Below are positions 7,718 to 17,693 of a stretch of 64,000 nt of DNA, one piece after another. The DNA lies in the NCBI RefSeq assembly GCF_017308075.1, contig NZ_JAFKFX010000040.1:62001-126000 (forward strand), read 5' to 3'. Both the position numbers and the translations under genes were made by a program. Source of the stretch: Allobosea sp. GTDB lineage: Bacteria; Pseudomonadota; Alphaproteobacteria; Rhizobiales; Beijerinckiaceae. The notes under the pieces were generated by a model. It was not told where the DNA came from, searched no databases, and saw only the letters and a list, made by a program, of their open reading frames with translations. The number at the start of each line of letters is the position of its first letter. Position 1 is the first letter of the stretch.

Positions 7718-8182
7718 TCAAAATTCCAGCGGCGCGTTGTCGACCACTTCCTTCATCACGAAGAAGGTGCGGGTTTGGCGCACGCCGGGCAGCGCCAGCA
7801 GCGTCTTCGCGTGCAGCTTGTTGAAGTCGGCGAGGTCGCGCACGCGGATCTTGAGGAAATAGTCGAAATCGCCGGCGACGATGTGGCAGTCGAGCACGAC
7901 GGGGAGCTGCTTCACCGCCTCCTCGAACAGGCCGAAGCTTTCCGGCGTCGAGCGGTCGAGCACCACGCCGACAATGGCGAGCGTGCCCTTTTCGACCTTG
8001 TGCGGATCGATCTGCGCCCTGACGCCGGTGACGTATCCTTCCGCGAACAGGCGCTGGATGCGGCGATGGCAGGTGGCTGCGCTGGTGTTCACGCGCTTGG
8101 CGATCTCGGCATTGCCCATGCGTCCGTCGGCCTGCAGCAGCCGCAGGATTCTGAGGTCGGTTTTGTCAAGTTCGGCCTCCAT
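7718..8182 (-). CDS. Lrp/AsnC-family transcriptional regulator (AcdR-like)
   Basis: 154 aa with an N-terminal winged helix-turn-helix (LDKTDLRILRLLQADGRMGN, then NTSAATCHRRIQRLF as recognition helix) and a C-terminal RAM ligand-binding domain (VVLDCHIVAGDFDYFLKIRV). Lrp-family proteins form dimers to octamers and respond to small molecules. It is divergently placed from the ACC deaminase gene with 156 bases between them. This is the classic arrangement of acdR and acdS, in which the Lrp protein activates deaminase expression when ACC is available. The link to ACC is inferred from position. Confidence 0.93.
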   Translation of the reverse strand: MEAELDKTDLRILRLLQADGRMGNAEIAKRVNTSAATCHRRIQRLFAEGYVTGVRAQIDPHKVEKGTLAIVGVVLDRSTPESFGLFEEAVKQLPVVLDCHIVAGDFDYFLKIRVRDLADFNKLHAKTLLALPGVRQTRTFFVMKEVVDNAPLEF

Positions 8183-8231
8183 GAACGATTCTTCCGTTTT
8201 TGCTGCTATTGATGGCGTTCAAGACTATCAG

Positions 8232-8249
8232 TTTATCGATACGATGAAA
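8232..8249. promoter_or_regulatory. Candidate Lrp-type operator between acdR and acdS
   Basis: Near-dyad TTTATCG-ATA-CGATGAAA in the only AT-rich stretch of the divergent intergenic region (about 8195-8270). Lrp sites are degenerate AT-rich dyads, so assignment rests mainly on location. Confidence 0.35.
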
Positions 8250-8338
8250 GTAGAAGAAAAATCAGGCACGAAGTTCGGGAGCACCTTTCAGGGGCGTTTT
8301 GCTAGCGTTTGCGGGCCATTTCAGAAGGGAAACCCGCC

Positions 8339-9349
8339 ATGCTCGCCAAATTCGAACGCTATCCCCTGACCTTCGGGCCGTCGCCGATCGAGAAGCTGTC
8401 GCGGCTCTCCGCGCATCTCGGCGGCGGGGTCGAGCTCTATGCCAAGCGCGAGGACTGCAATTCCGGCCTCGCCTTCGGCGGTAACAAATTGCGCAAGCTC
8501 GAATACATCGTCCCCGATGCGATCGCGTCCGGTGCCGATACGCTGGTCTCGATCGGCGGCGTGCAGTCGAACCATACCCGCATGGTCGCGGCGACCGCGG
8601 CCAAGATCGGCATGAAATGCCGGCTGGTGCAGGAAAGCTGGGTGCCGCATGAGGATGCGGTCTATGACCGGGTCGGCAACATCCTGATGTCGCGGGTGAT
8701 GGGCGCCCATGTCGAGCTGGTCGACGAGGGCTTCGACATCGGCATCCGGGCGAGCTGGGAAAACGCGCTCGAGGATGTGAAGGCCAAGGGCGGCAAGCCC
8801 TATGCGATCCCGGCCGGCGCCTCCGTGCACAAGCTCGGCGGGCTCGGCTATGTCGGCTTCGCCGAGGAGGTGAGGGCGCAGGAGGCCGAACTCGGCTTCA
8901 AGTTCGACTATATCGTCGTCTGCACCGTCACCGGCTCGACCCATGCCGGCATGGTCGTCGGTTTCGCGAGGGATGGCCGCCAGCGCAAGGTCATCGGCAT
9001 CGACGCATCGGCGACACCGGCGAAGACCAGGACGCAGGTGCTCGACATCGCACAGAAGACCTCCGAGCTCGTCGGCGGCAAGCAGATCACGGCCGACGAT
9101 ATCGTGCTGAACGAGGACTACGCCTATCCGGTCTATGGCGTACCCTCGCAGGAGACGCTTCAAGCGATCCGCCTCTCGGCCCGGCTCGAAGGCATGATGA
9201 CCGACCCCGTCTATGAGGGGAAATCGATGCAGGGCATGATCGATCTGGTGAAGAAGGGTTTCTTCCCGGCGGGATCGAAGGTGCTCTACGCCCATCTCGG
9301 CGGCGTGCCGGCGATCAATGGTTACAGCTACACCTTCCGCAATGGTTGA
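8339..9349 (+). CDS. acdS: 1-aminocyclopropane-1-carboxylate (ACC) deaminase
   Basis: PLP enzyme that opens ACC, the precursor of plant ethylene, to 2-oxobutyrate and ammonia; it supplies nitrogen and can lower ethylene in an associated plant. 336 aa, close to the family length of about 338. The PLP lysine is K50 in [11 protein letters not shown] and S77 lies in GGVQSNHTR. The residues separating true ACC deaminases from D-cysteine desulfhydrases are present: the acidic residue in DPVYEGKSM (E293) and the leucine in YAHLGG (L320). Start ATG at 8339 has AGAAGGGA upstream. A small unknown gene follows 5 bases after the stop. Confidence 0.95.
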   Translation: MLAKFERYPLTFGPSPIEKLSRLSAHLGGGVELYAKREDCNSGLAFGGNKLRKLEYIVPDAIASGADTLVSIGGVQSNHTRMVAATAAKIGMKCRLVQESWVPHEDAVYDRVGNILMSRVMGAHVELVDEGFDIGIRASWENALEDVKAKGGKPYAIPAGASVHKLGGLGYVGFAEEVRAQEAELGFKFDYIVVCTVTGSTHAGMVVGFARDGRQRKVIGIDASATPAKTRTQVLDIAQKTSELVGGKQITADDIVLNEDYAYPVYGVPSQETLQAIRLSARLEGMMTDPVYEGKSMQGMIDLVKKGFFPAGSKVLYAHLGGVPAINGYSYTFRNG

Positions 9350-9354
9350 GCGTC

Positions 9355-9645
9355 ATGGAGGCGCTCGTCCTCTGTGAGATCGCGGCAGGGCGCGACGACC
9401 TGCGCGAGGCGCTGCTGGCGCGCATCGGTCGGCTCGGGCTTCGCGAGCGAGCGAAGCTCAGCTTCGTCGCCCGCGACCGGGCAGCGCCCGGCAGCGTCGT
9501 CCTGGCGGTCGGCTTCCCCGATGCGGCCGAGGCGGAGCGCTTCGCCGCCGAAGCTGTTGGCGAGGAGATCTCTTCAACCGCCATAAGGCTGCTGGCGCTC
9601 GACGCGACCTGGCAGGCCGACCCGCTGCCGCTGATGTTTCCGTGA
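9355..9645 (+). CDS. Hypothetical 96-aa protein downstream of acdS
   Basis: Small, soluble, Ala/Arg/Glu-rich alpha/beta-like protein, 96 aa, with no family I recognise. ATG at 9355 lies 5 bases after the acdS stop, which suggests co-transcription and translational coupling; a TTG at 9346 would overlap acdS. Segments such as ERAKLSFVARDRAAPGS and PDAAEAERFAAEAVG give the hydrophobic pattern of a real protein. No signal peptide or membrane segment. A role linked to ACC use would be inference from position only. Confidence 0.55.
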   Translation: MEALVLCEIAAGRDDLREALLARIGRLGLRERAKLSFVARDRAAPGSVVLAVGFPDAAEAERFAAEAVGEEISSTAIRLLALDATWQADPLPLMFP

Positions 9646-9750
9646 CCGGATCGGTGCCGGGGCCTGTGATCCGGTGCCGATTCAGAGCTTGATTCAGGCT
9701 TTGCTGCCAAGATGTTGAGGTGGAATCGGTTTTTCTCGGCGAACGTCGCC

Positions 9751-9841
9751 GTCATGATCGGGCTTGTCCCGACCATCCACGTCTGCCTTTGCGAGGCACG
9801 GTGTTCGAGACGTGGATGCTCGCCACAAGGGCGAGCATGAC
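9751..9841. repeat. Family B repeat, copy 2
   Basis: GTCATGATCGGGCTTGTCCC ... GAGCATGAC, 91 bases between two convergent genes. Inner hairpins GATCGGG/CCCGACC and GCTCGCC/GGCGAGC flank an ATCCACG/CGTGGAT inner stem. Confidence 0.85.
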
Positions 9842-9908
9842 GGTGTGATCCGCTGATTAAGAGTCAGCTGCCCGGTATCACCGCCTCAGCCGCCAGCGCC
9901 TTGCTCCA

Positions 9909-11744
9909 TCACGAGGACGGCGGCCGCGCGGCGGCGATGCCGGCGATGGCCACGTCCGGCAGGTCGCCGATGACCGTGCCGACCGTCTTCGGCTTGGTGA
10001 GCGGGGTGGGGGTCGGCTGGTTACCGTGGAGCAGGTCCTGGCCGGCATGGATGTCGCTCGCGACCTGGAGGTCGAGCCGCTCGGCGTCGCGGCGGCGGAC
10101 ATCCTCTACGATCTCGACGACCTCGTCCTCCGGCACGCCGAGCGCGCGCAACACCTCGCCGCCGAAGACCATGGCGGATTCGAAGGTCTCGCGGATCTGG
10201 TACTCCACCCCGGCGCGGATCAGGTCCATGGAATGGCCGCGGTCGAAGGAGCGGACGAAGAGCTTCGCATGCGGGAACTCGGCCTGCGCCACCCGCACGA
10301 TCGCGTTGGCCGTGTCGCGGTTCTCGACGCAGACCAGGATCGCCTCGGCATGGTGGGCGCCCGAGGCGTGCAGGATGTCGGCGCGCCGGCCGTCGCCATA
10401 ATAGACCTTGAAGCCGAAGCTCGCCGCGGCCTGGATCATCTCGACATCGGTCTCGATCAGCGAGACGCTGAAGCCGCGCGCGAGCAGGCCCTGGCTCGCC
10501 ACCTGTCCGAAGCGGCCGAAGCCGACGACGAGCACGCGCCCTTCCAGCCCCTCGGCGTGGTCGATGCCGTCGAGCGATTCCCGCTCGGCCGGCATGAAGC
10601 GGTCGATCAGCAGCACGACCAGCGGGGTGAGCGCCATGGACAGGATCACGACGGCGCTGGTGATGGCGTTGACCTTCGCATCGAAGATGCCCGCTGCGGT
10701 CGCGGCGCTGTAGAGCACGAAGGCGAACTCGCCGCCCTGCGAGAACAAGGCGACGCGGGTGATCGCATCGCGCGTGCGGGTGCGGAACAGCTTGGCGACG
10801 ATGAAGATGCCGGCCGCCTTGACCAGCATGAAGGAGGCGACGCCGAGCGCGACGACCCGCCATTCCTGGGCGATCAGCTTGAGATCGAGCGACATGCCGA
10901 CCGCCAGGAAGAACATGCCGAGCAGCAGGCCTCGGAACGGCTCGATATCGGCCTCGAGCTGGTGGCGGAAGGTCGATTCCGAGAGCAGGACGCCGGCGAG
11001 GAAGGCGCCCATCGCCATGGACAGCCCGCCGAGCTGCATGGCGAGCGCCGAGCCGAGCACGACAAGCAGCGCCGCACCGGTCATGACCTCGCGGGCCTGG
11101 GCATTGGCGAGCAGGCGGAACATCGGGTTGAGCAGGTATTTGCCGGCGAGGACGAGGCCGACGAGCGAGCCGGCGCCGATCAGAAGAGGCATCAGCCCGC
11201 CGCTGCCGGCCGCCTTGGCCGGCGCCAGCACCGCGACGATGGCGAGCAGCGGCACGATGGCGAGGTCCTCGAGCAGCAGGATCGAGACGGCCTGCTGGCC
11301 ATGCGGCGTCGAGGCTTCGCCGCGCTCGTTCAGCATCTGCATCACGACGGCGGTGGAGGAGAGCACGAAGCCCATGCCGGCGATGAAGGCCGCCACCGGC
11401 GCAAGGCCGGCGAGAATTCCGACGCCGGTCAGCAGCGCGCCGCAGAGCCCGACCTGCGCGACACCGAGGCCGAAGATCTCGCCGCGCAGATTCCAGAGCC
11501 GCGCCGGCTGCATCTCCAGCCCGATGATGAAGAGGAACATCACGACGCCGAACTCGGCGAGGTGCAGCACGCTTTCCGGATGCGGGAACAGCCCGATCCC
11601 GGAGGGGCCGATCAGGACGCCGCCGGCGAAATAGCCGAGGACCGAACCGAGCCTGAGCCGTCGGAAGATCGGGACCGCGATGACGCCCGCGCCGAGAAGC
11701 CCGACGGCCTGGACCAGCTCCGGAGAAAAGCCCTGCGCTGCCAT
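9909..11744 (-). CDS. CPA2-family cation:proton antiporter (KefB/KefC-like) with TrkA-N domain
   Basis: Inner-membrane monovalent cation/H+ antiporter, probably K+ efflux, of 611 aa. The N-terminal ~390 residues form about 12-13 membrane segments with the CPA2 motifs VLGYFAGGVLIGPSGIGLF and LSSTAVVMQML. A C-terminal NAD(H)-binding RCK/TrkA-N domain follows (VLVVGFGRFGQVASQGLL, GDGRRADIL). The start was set at the ATG opposite 11744, giving MAAQGFSPELVQ; an upstream extension to 11861 lacks family character. The last ~40 residues are Pro/Thr-rich and probably disordered. Kef channels are gated by glutathione adducts through the RCK domain; no ancillary KefF/G gene is adjacent. Confidence 0.9.
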   Translation of the reverse strand: MAAQGFSPELVQAVGLLGAGVIAVPIFRRLRLGSVLGYFAGGVLIGPSGIGLFPHPESVLHLAEFGVVMFLFIIGLEMQPARLWNLRGEIFGLGVAQVGLCGALLTGVGILAGLAPVAAFIAGMGFVLSSTAVVMQMLNERGEASTPHGQQAVSILLLEDLAIVPLLAIVAVLAPAKAAGSGGLMPLLIGAGSLVGLVLAGKYLLNPMFRLLANAQAREVMTGAALLVVLGSALAMQLGGLSMAMGAFLAGVLLSESTFRHQLEADIEPFRGLLLGMFFLAVGMSLDLKLIAQEWRVVALGVASFMLVKAAGIFIVAKLFRTRTRDAITRVALFSQGGEFAFVLYSAATAAGIFDAKVNAITSAVVILSMALTPLVVLLIDRFMPAERESLDGIDHAEGLEGRVLVVGFGRFGQVASQGLLARGFSVSLIETDVEMIQAAASFGFKVYYGDGRRADILHASGAHHAEAILVCVENRDTANAIVRVAQAEFPHAKLFVRSFDRGHSMDLIRAGVEYQIRETFESAMVFGGEVLRALGVPEDEVVEIVEDVRRRDAERLDLQVASDIHAGQDLLHGNQPTPTPLTKPKTVGTVIGDLPDVAIAGIAAARPPSS

Positions 11745-11998
11745 GAAGCTCCTGCTGTCGCTGCCGACGCGGAGGTGCGCCTGCTCGAAAATGCAGGCGC
11801 CTTGGGTGTTTAGGCAAGCGCGCGATGGCGCGTCGGATCGCTCAAAAGCTGGTGAACGCATGTCGTCGCGCCGCCGGGGCGGCGTCTTGCGGCGTCATTG
11901 GCCGGCGTCGCAGCGATCTCGCCCGGCTTGCCCGCAGCCCTGCATCGGGGCATGAAGCGTCCCCAAGCCGGCTCGTTCCGGCAGCAGGAGCGCTTGCG

Positions 11999-12985
<987 letters not shown>

Positions 12986-12989
12986 GCGA

Positions 12990-13517
12990 ATGAGCGTCTC
13001 GGACAGCGCCGGCAAGCCTGCCGTCATCGTCGTCATGGGTGTCGCGAGCTCCGGCAAGACCTCGCTCGGCGAGCGCCTGGCGGAGCGGCTCGGCTGGCCC
13101 TTCCGCGACGCCGATTCGTTCCATCCGCCGGAGAACGTCGCCAAGATGTCGAGCGGCACGCCGCTGACCGACGAGGACCGCAAGCCCTGGCTGGCGGCGA
13201 TCGCGGCCTGGATCGACGATCTGCGGACCAACGGCGGCAACGGCATCGTCACCTGCTCGGCGCTGAAGAGAGCCTATCGCGAGGTGATCGTCGGCGACCG
13301 GCCCGACGTCACGCTGGTCTATCTCAGGGGCTCGCGCGAGCTGATCGGCCAGCGCATGGCGGCGCGGCAGCACCATTTCATGCCGCCGGCCCTGCTCGAC
13401 AGCCAGTTCGCGACGCTGGAGGAGCCGGGCGCGGACGAGAAGCCGCTCGTGGTTCAGGTCGAGGCCAGCAAGGAGGCGATCGTCGCGCAGGTGGTGCGGG
13501 AGTTGAGGCTCGGGTGA
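12990..13517 (+). CDS. gntK: Gluconokinase
   Basis: ATP-dependent kinase that makes 6-phosphogluconate, the substrate of the preceding gnd product. 175 aa, typical length. P-loop GVASSGKTSLGERLA at residues 17-31, the substrate-binding segment DADSFHPPENVAKMSSG and the conserved CSALKRAYRE and ARQHHFMPPALLDSQ motifs are all seen. Start ATG at 12990, four bases after gnd, so the two are almost certainly one operon. Confidence 0.94.
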   Translation: MSVSDSAGKPAVIVVMGVASSGKTSLGERLAERLGWPFRDADSFHPPENVAKMSSGTPLTDEDRKPWLAAIAAWIDDLRTNGGNGIVTCSALKRAYREVIVGDRPDVTLVYLRGSRELIGQRMAARQHHFMPPALLDSQFATLEEPGADEKPLVVQVEASKEAIVAQVVRELRLG

Positions 13518-13536
13518 CGCTTGCCCCGGGGTCCGG

Positions 13537-13713
13537 CTAGCCGCCCGGCGGCGCGCTGTCCAGCGCGGTCAGCGCCGCTATGTCCCTGGCGCGGTGGCGC
13601 GGCCTGAGCGAGGCGGCGAGCAGCGCGAGCCTGTGCCGGAGATAGGCCAGGATCAGCGCCAGCAGCGGCGCCGGCGAACGATCGATGCTGTGCACGGAAG
13701 CCTCCGCCACCAT
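13537..13713 (-). CDS. Small basic protein, possibly DUF1127-like
   Basis: 58 aa from the ATG opposite 13713 (MVAEASVHSIDRSP). The middle is hydrophobic (LLALILAYLRHRLALLAASL) and the C-terminus is Arg-rich with RHRARDIAALTALD, which loosely resembles the end of DUF1127 proteins (R-x-L-x-x-L-x-D). The usual DIGLSR-type ending is missing, replaced by SAPPGG. It may be a degenerate member or a chance frame; it is convergent with gntK and divergent from the dehydratase gene. Confidence 0.35.
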   Translation of the reverse strand: MVAEASVHSIDRSPAPLLALILAYLRHRLALLAASLRPRHRARDIAALTALDSAPPGG

Positions 13714-13861
13714 CGGACGGGCATATCCCGCCCGAAGGGCAGCTTGCGCTCGTCCGGCGCGCGCTGCAAGGCGGCTCCTAGTTTCAACCGATTGAAAACT
13801 GATGCCTTCGGCGCGATGCTTGGGCAAGATAAAAAGCCGTCAGCCCAAGGTTCAAAAGATC

Positions 13862-15391
13862 ATGCTCGACAAAGCCATTCCGCCGCGCACGCTCAAGCTC
13901 AACGCCGCCGACAATGTCGCGGTCGCCGTCGATCCGATCGATGCGGGCGTCAGCGCCGCCGGGGTCACGGCGCTGAAACGCATCCCGCGCGGCCACAAGA
14001 TCGCGCTGGCGCCGATCGCCAAGGACGAGCCGATCCGCAAGTTCGGGCAGATCATCGGTTTCGCCACGCTCGACATTCCGCCGGGCGAATGGGTGCACGA
14101 GCACAATACCGGCTTCCATGCCTTCGAGCGCGACTATGCCTATGCCGCCGAGGCGAAGAAGGAATTCGTGCTGCCGGTCGAGCAGCAGGCGACCTTCCAG
14201 GGCTTCCGTCGCAAGGACGGGCGCGCCGGAACGCGCAATTATGTCGGCATCCTCACTTCGGTGAACTGCTCGGCTTCGGCCGCGCGCTTCATGGCCGAGG
14301 AGGTCAAGCGCTCCGGCATCCTCGCCGATTATCCGAATGTCGACGGCGTGATCGCGCTGACCCACGGCACCGGTTGCGGCATCGACTATAACGGCGAGAG
14401 CTTCGAGGTCTTGAAGCGCACCACCTGGGGCTATGCCTGCAACCCGAACATGGCGGCGGTTCTGGTCGTCGGCCTCGGCTGCGAGGGCTTCCAGATCAAG
14501 CGCATGAAGGAGGCCTATGGCGTCGAAGAGAGCGACATCTTCCGCACCATGACGATCCAGGAGACCGGTGGCACGAAGAAGTCGGTTGCCGCCGGCGTCG
14601 AGGCGCTGAAGACCATGCTGCCGATCGCCAACCAGGCGGTGCGCGAGACCGTCCCGGCTTCCGAGCTGATGCTCGCCCTGCAATGCGGCGGCTCTGACGG
14701 CTATTCCGGCATCACCGCCAATCCGGCGCTGGGCGCCGCCGTCGACATCCTGGTCGAGCATGGCGGCACCGCGATCCTCTCCGAGACGCCGGAGATCTAT
14801 GGCGCCGAGCATCTGCTCACCCGCCGCGCCGCCACTCGCGAGGTCGGCGAGAAGCTCGTCGGCATCATCAAATGGTGGGAGGACTACACCGAGCGCGCCC
14901 GGATGAGCATGAACAACAACCCCTCGCCGGGGAACAAGGCGGGCGGTTTGACCACCATCCTGGAGAAGTCGCTGGGCGCCGCGGCCAAGGGCGGCACCAA
15001 GACGCTCTCGGCGGTCTACCACTATGCCGAGCCGGTCCGGACCAAGGGCTTCGTCTACATGGACACGCCCGGCTACGACCCGGTGGCGGCGACCGGGCAG
15101 GTCGCCGGCGGCGCCAATATCCTCGCCTTCACCACCGGCCGCGGTTCGGCCTATGGCTGCAAGCCGACGCCTTCGGTGAAGCTCGCCACCAACACGCCGA
15201 TCTACGAGAAGATGATCGACGACATGGACATCAATTGCGGCGACGTGCTCGACGGCGTGACGCTCGAGGAGAAGGGCCGCGAGATTTTCGACAGGCTGCT
15301 GAAGATCGCCTCGGGCGAGCGCTCCAAATCCGAGCAGCTCGGCTATGGCGACGCCGAATTCGTGCCCTGGCAGATCGGCGCGACGATGTGA
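13862..15391 (+). CDS. UxaA-family altronate/galactarate-type dehydratase
   Basis: Sugar-acid dehydratase of the altronate/galactarate family, which removes water from a hexonate or hexarate to give a 2-keto-3-deoxy acid. 509 aa with an N-terminal SAF domain (about residues 10-100, ending PGEWVHEHNTGFH) and the large C-terminal domain with GTRNYVGILTSVNCS, LTHGTGCGIDYNGES, LALQCGGSDGYSGITANPA and MDINCGDVLDG, whose cysteines and histidines are candidates for metal binding. Start ATG at 13862. Substrate cannot be fixed from sequence. Location after gnd-gntK suggests a sugar-acid catabolic neighbourhood, although the 345-base gap argues for a separate transcript. Confidence 0.85.
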   Translation: MLDKAIPPRTLKLNAADNVAVAVDPIDAGVSAAGVTALKRIPRGHKIALAPIAKDEPIRKFGQIIGFATLDIPPGEWVHEHNTGFHAFERDYAYAAEAKKEFVLPVEQQATFQGFRRKDGRAGTRNYVGILTSVNCSASAARFMAEEVKRSGILADYPNVDGVIALTHGTGCGIDYNGESFEVLKRTTWGYACNPNMAAVLVVGLGCEGFQIKRMKEAYGVEESDIFRTMTIQETGGTKKSVAAGVEALKTMLPIANQAVRETVPASELMLALQCGGSDGYSGITANPALGAAVDILVEHGGTAILSETPEIYGAEHLLTRRAATREVGEKLVGIIKWWEDYTERARMSMNNNPSPGNKAGGLTTILEKSLGAAAKGGTKTLSAVYHYAEPVRTKGFVYMDTPGYDPVAATGQVAGGANILAFTTGRGSAYGCKPTPSVKLATNTPIYEKMIDDMDINCGDVLDGVTLEEKGREIFDRLLKIASGERSKSEQLGYGDAEFVPWQIGATM

Positions 15392-15426
15392 GCGGGTGGC
15401 CCTCGGCCGCGCCTGACATCTCGCTC

Positions 15427-15517
15427 GTCGTGGTCGGGCTTGTCCCGACCATCCACGTCTTCGCTGGTCGAAGGCCCTGTTCAAGACGTGGATGCTCGCC
15501 ACAGGGGCGAGCATGAC
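15427..15517. repeat. Family B repeat, copy 3
   Basis: GTCGTGGTCGGGCTTGTCCC ... GCGAGCATGAC, between convergent genes. The left end has one change (GTCGT for GTCAT). Inner stems as in other B copies. Confidence 0.8.
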
Positions 15518-15520
15518 GGT

Positions 15521-16516
15521 TCAGGCTAAACCCACCAGCCTGAGCCGCGTCCCCCAGGGATCGGTGCTCTCGAAGCCGCGATCGATATTCGAGGGCGTGA
15601 AGCCGGCGCGGGCCATGCGCTCGCGCTGCGCCGCGAGCAGAGCAGGATCGGCGACCTCCAGCGAGAACCAGTCGAGGCCGGTCGTCGCCCGGTCGCGGCT
15701 GCCAGCGCCTGCGCTGTTCCAGGTGTTGAGCGCGACATGGTGGTGATAGCGCCCTGAGGAGAGGAAGCTCGCCGTGTCGCGCCGCGATGTCGAATCGAGG
15801 CCGATGGCGTCGCGGTAGAAGCTCTCGGACTGCTGGATGTCGCCGACGCGCAGATGCATGTGGCCGATGCGCAGCCCGGCGGGCGCTGCCTCGTAGTCGC
15901 TGCGGCTGGTGTCGGTCAGGCTGAGGATGCCGTCGACGTCGAGCCGGTGCGTGCCCATGACGACGCGCTCGCCCTCCCAGCGCCAGAGGCGCGGATCGCG
16001 ATCGGCATAGACTTCGATGCCGTTGCCTTCGGGATCGTCGAGATAGACGGCTTCGCTGACGCTGTGGTCGGCGAAACCGGTAAGAGGCGTCTGGTTGCGG
16101 GCGACATGCACGAGCCAGCGCGCGAGATCGCGGCGCGACGGCATCAGGAAGGCAGTGTGGAACAGGCCGGCGGCGTTGCGCGGCTCATACTGCGCCTGCG
16201 GCCGTGCCTCCATCGAGACGAGAGGGACGCCTCCGGCTCCGAGCGTGACGCCATCCGTGTTGGCCGAGATGACGGCGAGGCCGAGCACGGACTGGTAGTA
16301 GCGGCTCATGCGGTCGAGATCGCGTACGCGCAGGCCGATGGCGCCGCAGCGGATCGGCGTACTGCCGGCAAAGCCCGGGGCGGTGGCCGCGATCGTGCCC
16401 GTGCCGGCCGCCGGCGTACCTTCCGCCCGTGCCGCCGCGACGGCGGCCATGGCGAGCGAGGCCGTTCCGGCCAGTCGCAACAATTTCCGCCGGGTCAGTT
16501 CAATCGTCATCGTCAT
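15521..16516 (-). CDS. Two-domain VOC/extradiol dioxygenase-like protein with Tat signal
   Basis: 331 aa. The N-terminus ELTRRKLLRLAGTASLAMAA is a twin-arginine signal, so the folded protein is probably exported to the periplasm; the start opposite 16516 includes it. Two vicinal-oxygen-chelate modules follow: the first with GLRVRDLDRMSRYYQSVLGL, LFHTAFLMPSR and GNGIEVYADRD, the second with IGHMHLRVGDIQQSESFYRD, YHHHVALNTW and GLDWFSLEVAD. The paired modules resemble CatE-type catechol 2,3-dioxygenases. His/His/Glu ligands are visible, but the substrate is unknown. It is divergent from the DoxX-like gene. Confidence 0.82.
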   Translation of the reverse strand: MTMTIELTRRKLLRLAGTASLAMAAVAAARAEGTPAAGTGTIAATAPGFAGSTPIRCGAIGLRVRDLDRMSRYYQSVLGLAVISANTDGVTLGAGGVPLVSMEARPQAQYEPRNAAGLFHTAFLMPSRRDLARWLVHVARNQTPLTGFADHSVSEAVYLDDPEGNGIEVYADRDPRLWRWEGERVVMGTHRLDVDGILSLTDTSRSDYEAAPAGLRIGHMHLRVGDIQQSESFYRDAIGLDSTSRRDTASFLSSGRYHHHVALNTWNSAGAGSRDRATTGLDWFSLEVADPALLAAQRERMARAGFTPSNIDRGFESTDPWGTRLRLVGLA

Positions 16517-16678
16517 CCATTCCGCTCGCGGCGCATTGCCGCTGCGGCAGTGCAGAGCATTCTTTGCATCCGGATGCATGTCACAAGCGCGAGAGAGGGG
16601 CAAAATCCGCTCAGGCGGTCGCAATGCAGCCGCGCCGGCATTGGTCCGGCGCATCACAACGGACACAGACCCCCGACA

Positions 16679-17071
16679 ATGCGCAATTTTCTGATGGTCA
16701 CACTGCCCCGGACCGCCCTCGGCCTGCTCTTTCTGGTCAGCGCCGCCGACGGCTTCTGGTATCTGGCGACCGGTAGCCACCTGATCCATCCGCCGGTGAC
16801 GGAAATCGGCCTCGCCTGGGAACGCTCGCTGGAGCAGGCAAAATTCTTCCTGCCGCTCTTGAAGAGCGTGAACCTGGTCGGCGGGCTCCTGCTGCTGCTC
16901 AACATCGCGCCGGCGCTCGGGCTGGCGCTGATCGCGCCGGTGATGACGGTGATCGTGCTGTTCCATGCCGAGCTCAACCCGCAGGGCATTCCGGTCGCGG
17001 CGATCGTCGCCATCTGCGGCGCACTGCTCGTCTTCGCCTATCGCGGGCGCTATGCGGCGCTGCTGCGCTGA
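16679..17071 (+). CDS. DoxX-like small membrane protein
   Basis: 130 aa with four hydrophobic segments (LPRTALGLLFLVSAADGFWYL, LLKSVNLVGGLLLLLNIAPAL, LALIAPVMTVIVLFHAEL and IPVAAIVAICGALLVFAYRGRY), the pattern of DoxX/DoxD-like integral membrane proteins. Start ATG at 16679. The biochemical role of this family is poorly defined. Divergent from the exported VOC protein, with which it may share a promoter region, and convergent with the MarR gene. Confidence 0.75.
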   Translation: MRNFLMVTLPRTALGLLFLVSAADGFWYLATGSHLIHPPVTEIGLAWERSLEQAKFFLPLLKSVNLVGGLLLLLNIAPALGLALIAPVMTVIVLFHAELNPQGIPVAAIVAICGALLVFAYRGRYAALLR

Positions 17072-17096
17072 CGACGTCCGAGACTGCCGCCTCCGC

Positions 17097-17633
17097 TCAG
17101 AGATCGGAGGCGGAGCCCCATTCAGGGACATGGGTCGCGAGCTTGTCGAGCAGCTTGCCGAGCTGCGCCCGTTCGCCGGGATCGAGGCAGGCGAGCATTG
17201 CCGCCTCCCGCGCCTGCAGCATCGGGATGTAGCGCTCGTAGAGCGCCCGGCCCTCGGGGGTGAGGTAGAGCAGCTGGCGGCGGTTGTCGGCCGGATCGGG
17301 CTCCCGGCGGATCAGCTTCTTCTTGTCGAGCAGGATCACGGCGCGGCTGACGCTCGCCTTGAGATGGCCGGAGAACTCGCAGAACTCGCTCGCGCTCGCG
17401 CCGTCGCGCACGGTCAGGAAGATCAGGATGACGATCTCGGGCCGGGTCAGCCCGAACTCCGTTTCGATCATGCGGAAGGAGGGCTCGCGATAGAAGTTCA
17501 GGACGTAGCCGATCTTGTAGGCGGTCGGGATCGCGGTCCCGTCCAGGATGGCGCGCCGCTGCACGGCGTCCAGCCCGGCGGACTCGTCCTGTTGAATTAG
17601 TCTCACATTGGACTTTTTTGTTGCGCGCGCCAT
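17097..17633 (-). CDS. MarR-family transcriptional regulator
   Basis: 178 aa winged-helix repressor-like protein. Features: N-terminal dimer helix, then FGLTRPEIVILIFLTVRDG, recognition region FSGHLKASVSRAVILLDKKK and the wing IRREPDPADNRRQLLYLTPEG, all classic MarR. It is divergent from the hydrolase/binding-protein pair with 60 bases between starts, so it most likely controls them and itself. Small phenolic or aromatic ligands are usual for the family; the actual ligand is not inferable. Confidence 0.92.
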   Translation of the reverse strand: MARATKKSNVRLIQQDESAGLDAVQRRAILDGTAIPTAYKIGYVLNFYREPSFRMIETEFGLTRPEIVILIFLTVRDGASASEFCEFSGHLKASVSRAVILLDKKKLIRREPDPADNRRQLLYLTPEGRALYERYIPMLQAREAAMLACLDPGERAQLGKLLDKLATHVPEWGSASDL

Positions 17634-17693
17634 GAGCCGGTCCTAGCATCCTCGGCAACAGATGGCACGGCCTTGCCGCGCCGGGAGGAGGCG

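Noticed and set aside
10026-11813. 595-aa plus-strand open frame
   Set aside because: Antisense shadow of the CPA2 antiporter gene; highly charged, no hydrophobic core, no family motifs. Similar long shadows exist opposite most genes because of the high GC content.
17663-17677. Second sigma-54-like sequence TGGCACGGCCTTGCC before the hydrolase gene
   Set aside because: GG and GC are nine bases apart instead of ten, which RpoN tolerates poorly, and it lies only 17 bases before the start codon.
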